Positions 63,737-64,000 of a stretch of 64,000 bases of DNA are shown here, piece after piece. The stretch is from an uncultured Flavobacteriales bacterium. GTDB taxonomy: Bacteria > Bacteroidota > Bacteroidia > Flavobacteriales_D > Sanyastnellaceae. The stretch is taken from NCBI GenBank assembly GCA_943787435.1, contig CALSMK010000008.1:92399-156398 (forward strand). The letters are read 5' to 3'. The position numbers were made by a program, and so were the translations under genes. Each line of letters opens with the position of its first letter. Positions within the stretch are counted from its first letter, which is position 1. The notes beneath the pieces were generated by a model that was given only the letters and a program-made list of their open reading frames with translations, ran no database searches and had not been told where the DNA came from.

Positions 63737-64000
63737 TTAGAATTGGGTGAGCAGTATGGCCGTCAATCCAGCCAACAAACAGTAGATCGCAAAACCGTTA
63801 AATCCATTTCGTTTGACCAGAGAGATCATGGTTTTGCACGCCCACCAACCACTGAAAAAAGCAGCGAACGCGCCCACCAAAAGCGCAACAGATGACGCCG
63901 ACTCCACCCCGCTGTTCATGGGGTCCATTAAGTCGCGAATTTCCAAAGCAGTGGCCCCCAAAATGGGGGGCAGCACCATCAAAAAACTAAAGCGTGCGGC
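63737..64000 (-). CDS. uppP: Undecaprenyl-diphosphatase UppP (BacA), C-terminal part
   Basis: Only the last 85-90 residues are inside the window; the gene continues past 64000. The visible part begins ARFSFLMVLPPILGA, the conserved UppP phosphatase-site region, and ends with two membrane helices (LLVGAFAAFFSGWWACKTMI; FAIYCLLAGLTAILL). UppP dephosphorylates undecaprenyl pyrophosphate to recycle the lipid carrier for peptidoglycan. An ATG at 63982 lies in the middle of the motif and is not the start. Confidence 0.9.
   Translation of the reverse strand, partial: AARFSFLMVLPPILGATALEIRDLMDPMNSGVESASSVALLVGAFAAFFSGWWACKTMISLVKRNGFNGFAIYCLLAGLTAILLTQF

Overview
The window looks like a chromosomal segment of a free-living, probably marine, Bacteroidota (Flavobacteriales-like) bacterium with unusually high G+C for that group. 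Evidence: type IX secretion sorting domains on three exported proteins, Bacteroidota-type -7 promoter boxes (TAnnTTTG or TAnnTTCG) before many genes, almost no Shine-Dalgarno sites, the fused MurF-Alr enzyme, DUF4296 and DUF5522 proteins, the long-form PurF and the SufBCDSE-SufT cluster. No phage, insertion sequence, CRISPR array or rRNA was seen. No gap between genes exceeds about 220 bases.

Layout. 1-8.7 kb: two envelope proteins, oligopeptidase B, PurS and phosphatidylserine synthase (all minus), tRNA-Cys (plus), and a large secreted GH81 laminarinase (minus). 8.8-12.7 kb: pgk and glycyl-tRNA synthetase (minus), diverging from gpsA. 12.7-20 kb: a giant T9SS type B surface protein, a coiled-coil membrane protein, YraN, a beta-barrel-like exported protein and an RluB-like protein whose catalytic residues are altered. 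20-27.7 kb: a glycosyltransferase / dihydroorotase / DUF4296 operon, an epimerase, uvrC, an MbnP-like T9SS protein and thiL. 27.7-35.6 kb: a long sufA-B-C-D-tlyA-S-E-T-dxr run for Fe-S cluster assembly with an embedded rRNA methyltransferase, ending in isoprenoid synthesis. 35.5-39.8 kb: translation block frr, pyrH, tsf, rpsB, rpsI, rplM (minus). 39.9-46 kb: tdk, murF-alr, DUF5522, hutU and a pentapeptide protein. 46-53.7 kb: a TetR-controlled tripartite RND efflux operon and a reductase. 53.7-64 kb: purF, cysH with an Rrf2 regulator, a T9SS protein, tRNA-Leu, a histidine kinase, an orphan structured RNA candidate, an AsmA-like protein, an exported superoxide dismutase, a lipoprotein and the end of uppP.

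Two things stand out. First, five conserved genes (dxr, pyrH, alr, the RND membrane-fusion gene, sod) each carry a single-base indel, mostly in or beside a short homopolymer; most are essential, so sequence error is the likeliest reading. Second, some small non-coding regions are dense with signals: an unassigned promoter-hairpins-terminator unit at 59534-59637, and perfect inverted repeats at the sod, suf, TetR/RND and laminarinase promoters. A few genes have a -7 box so close to the ATG that their mRNAs should be nearly leaderless.
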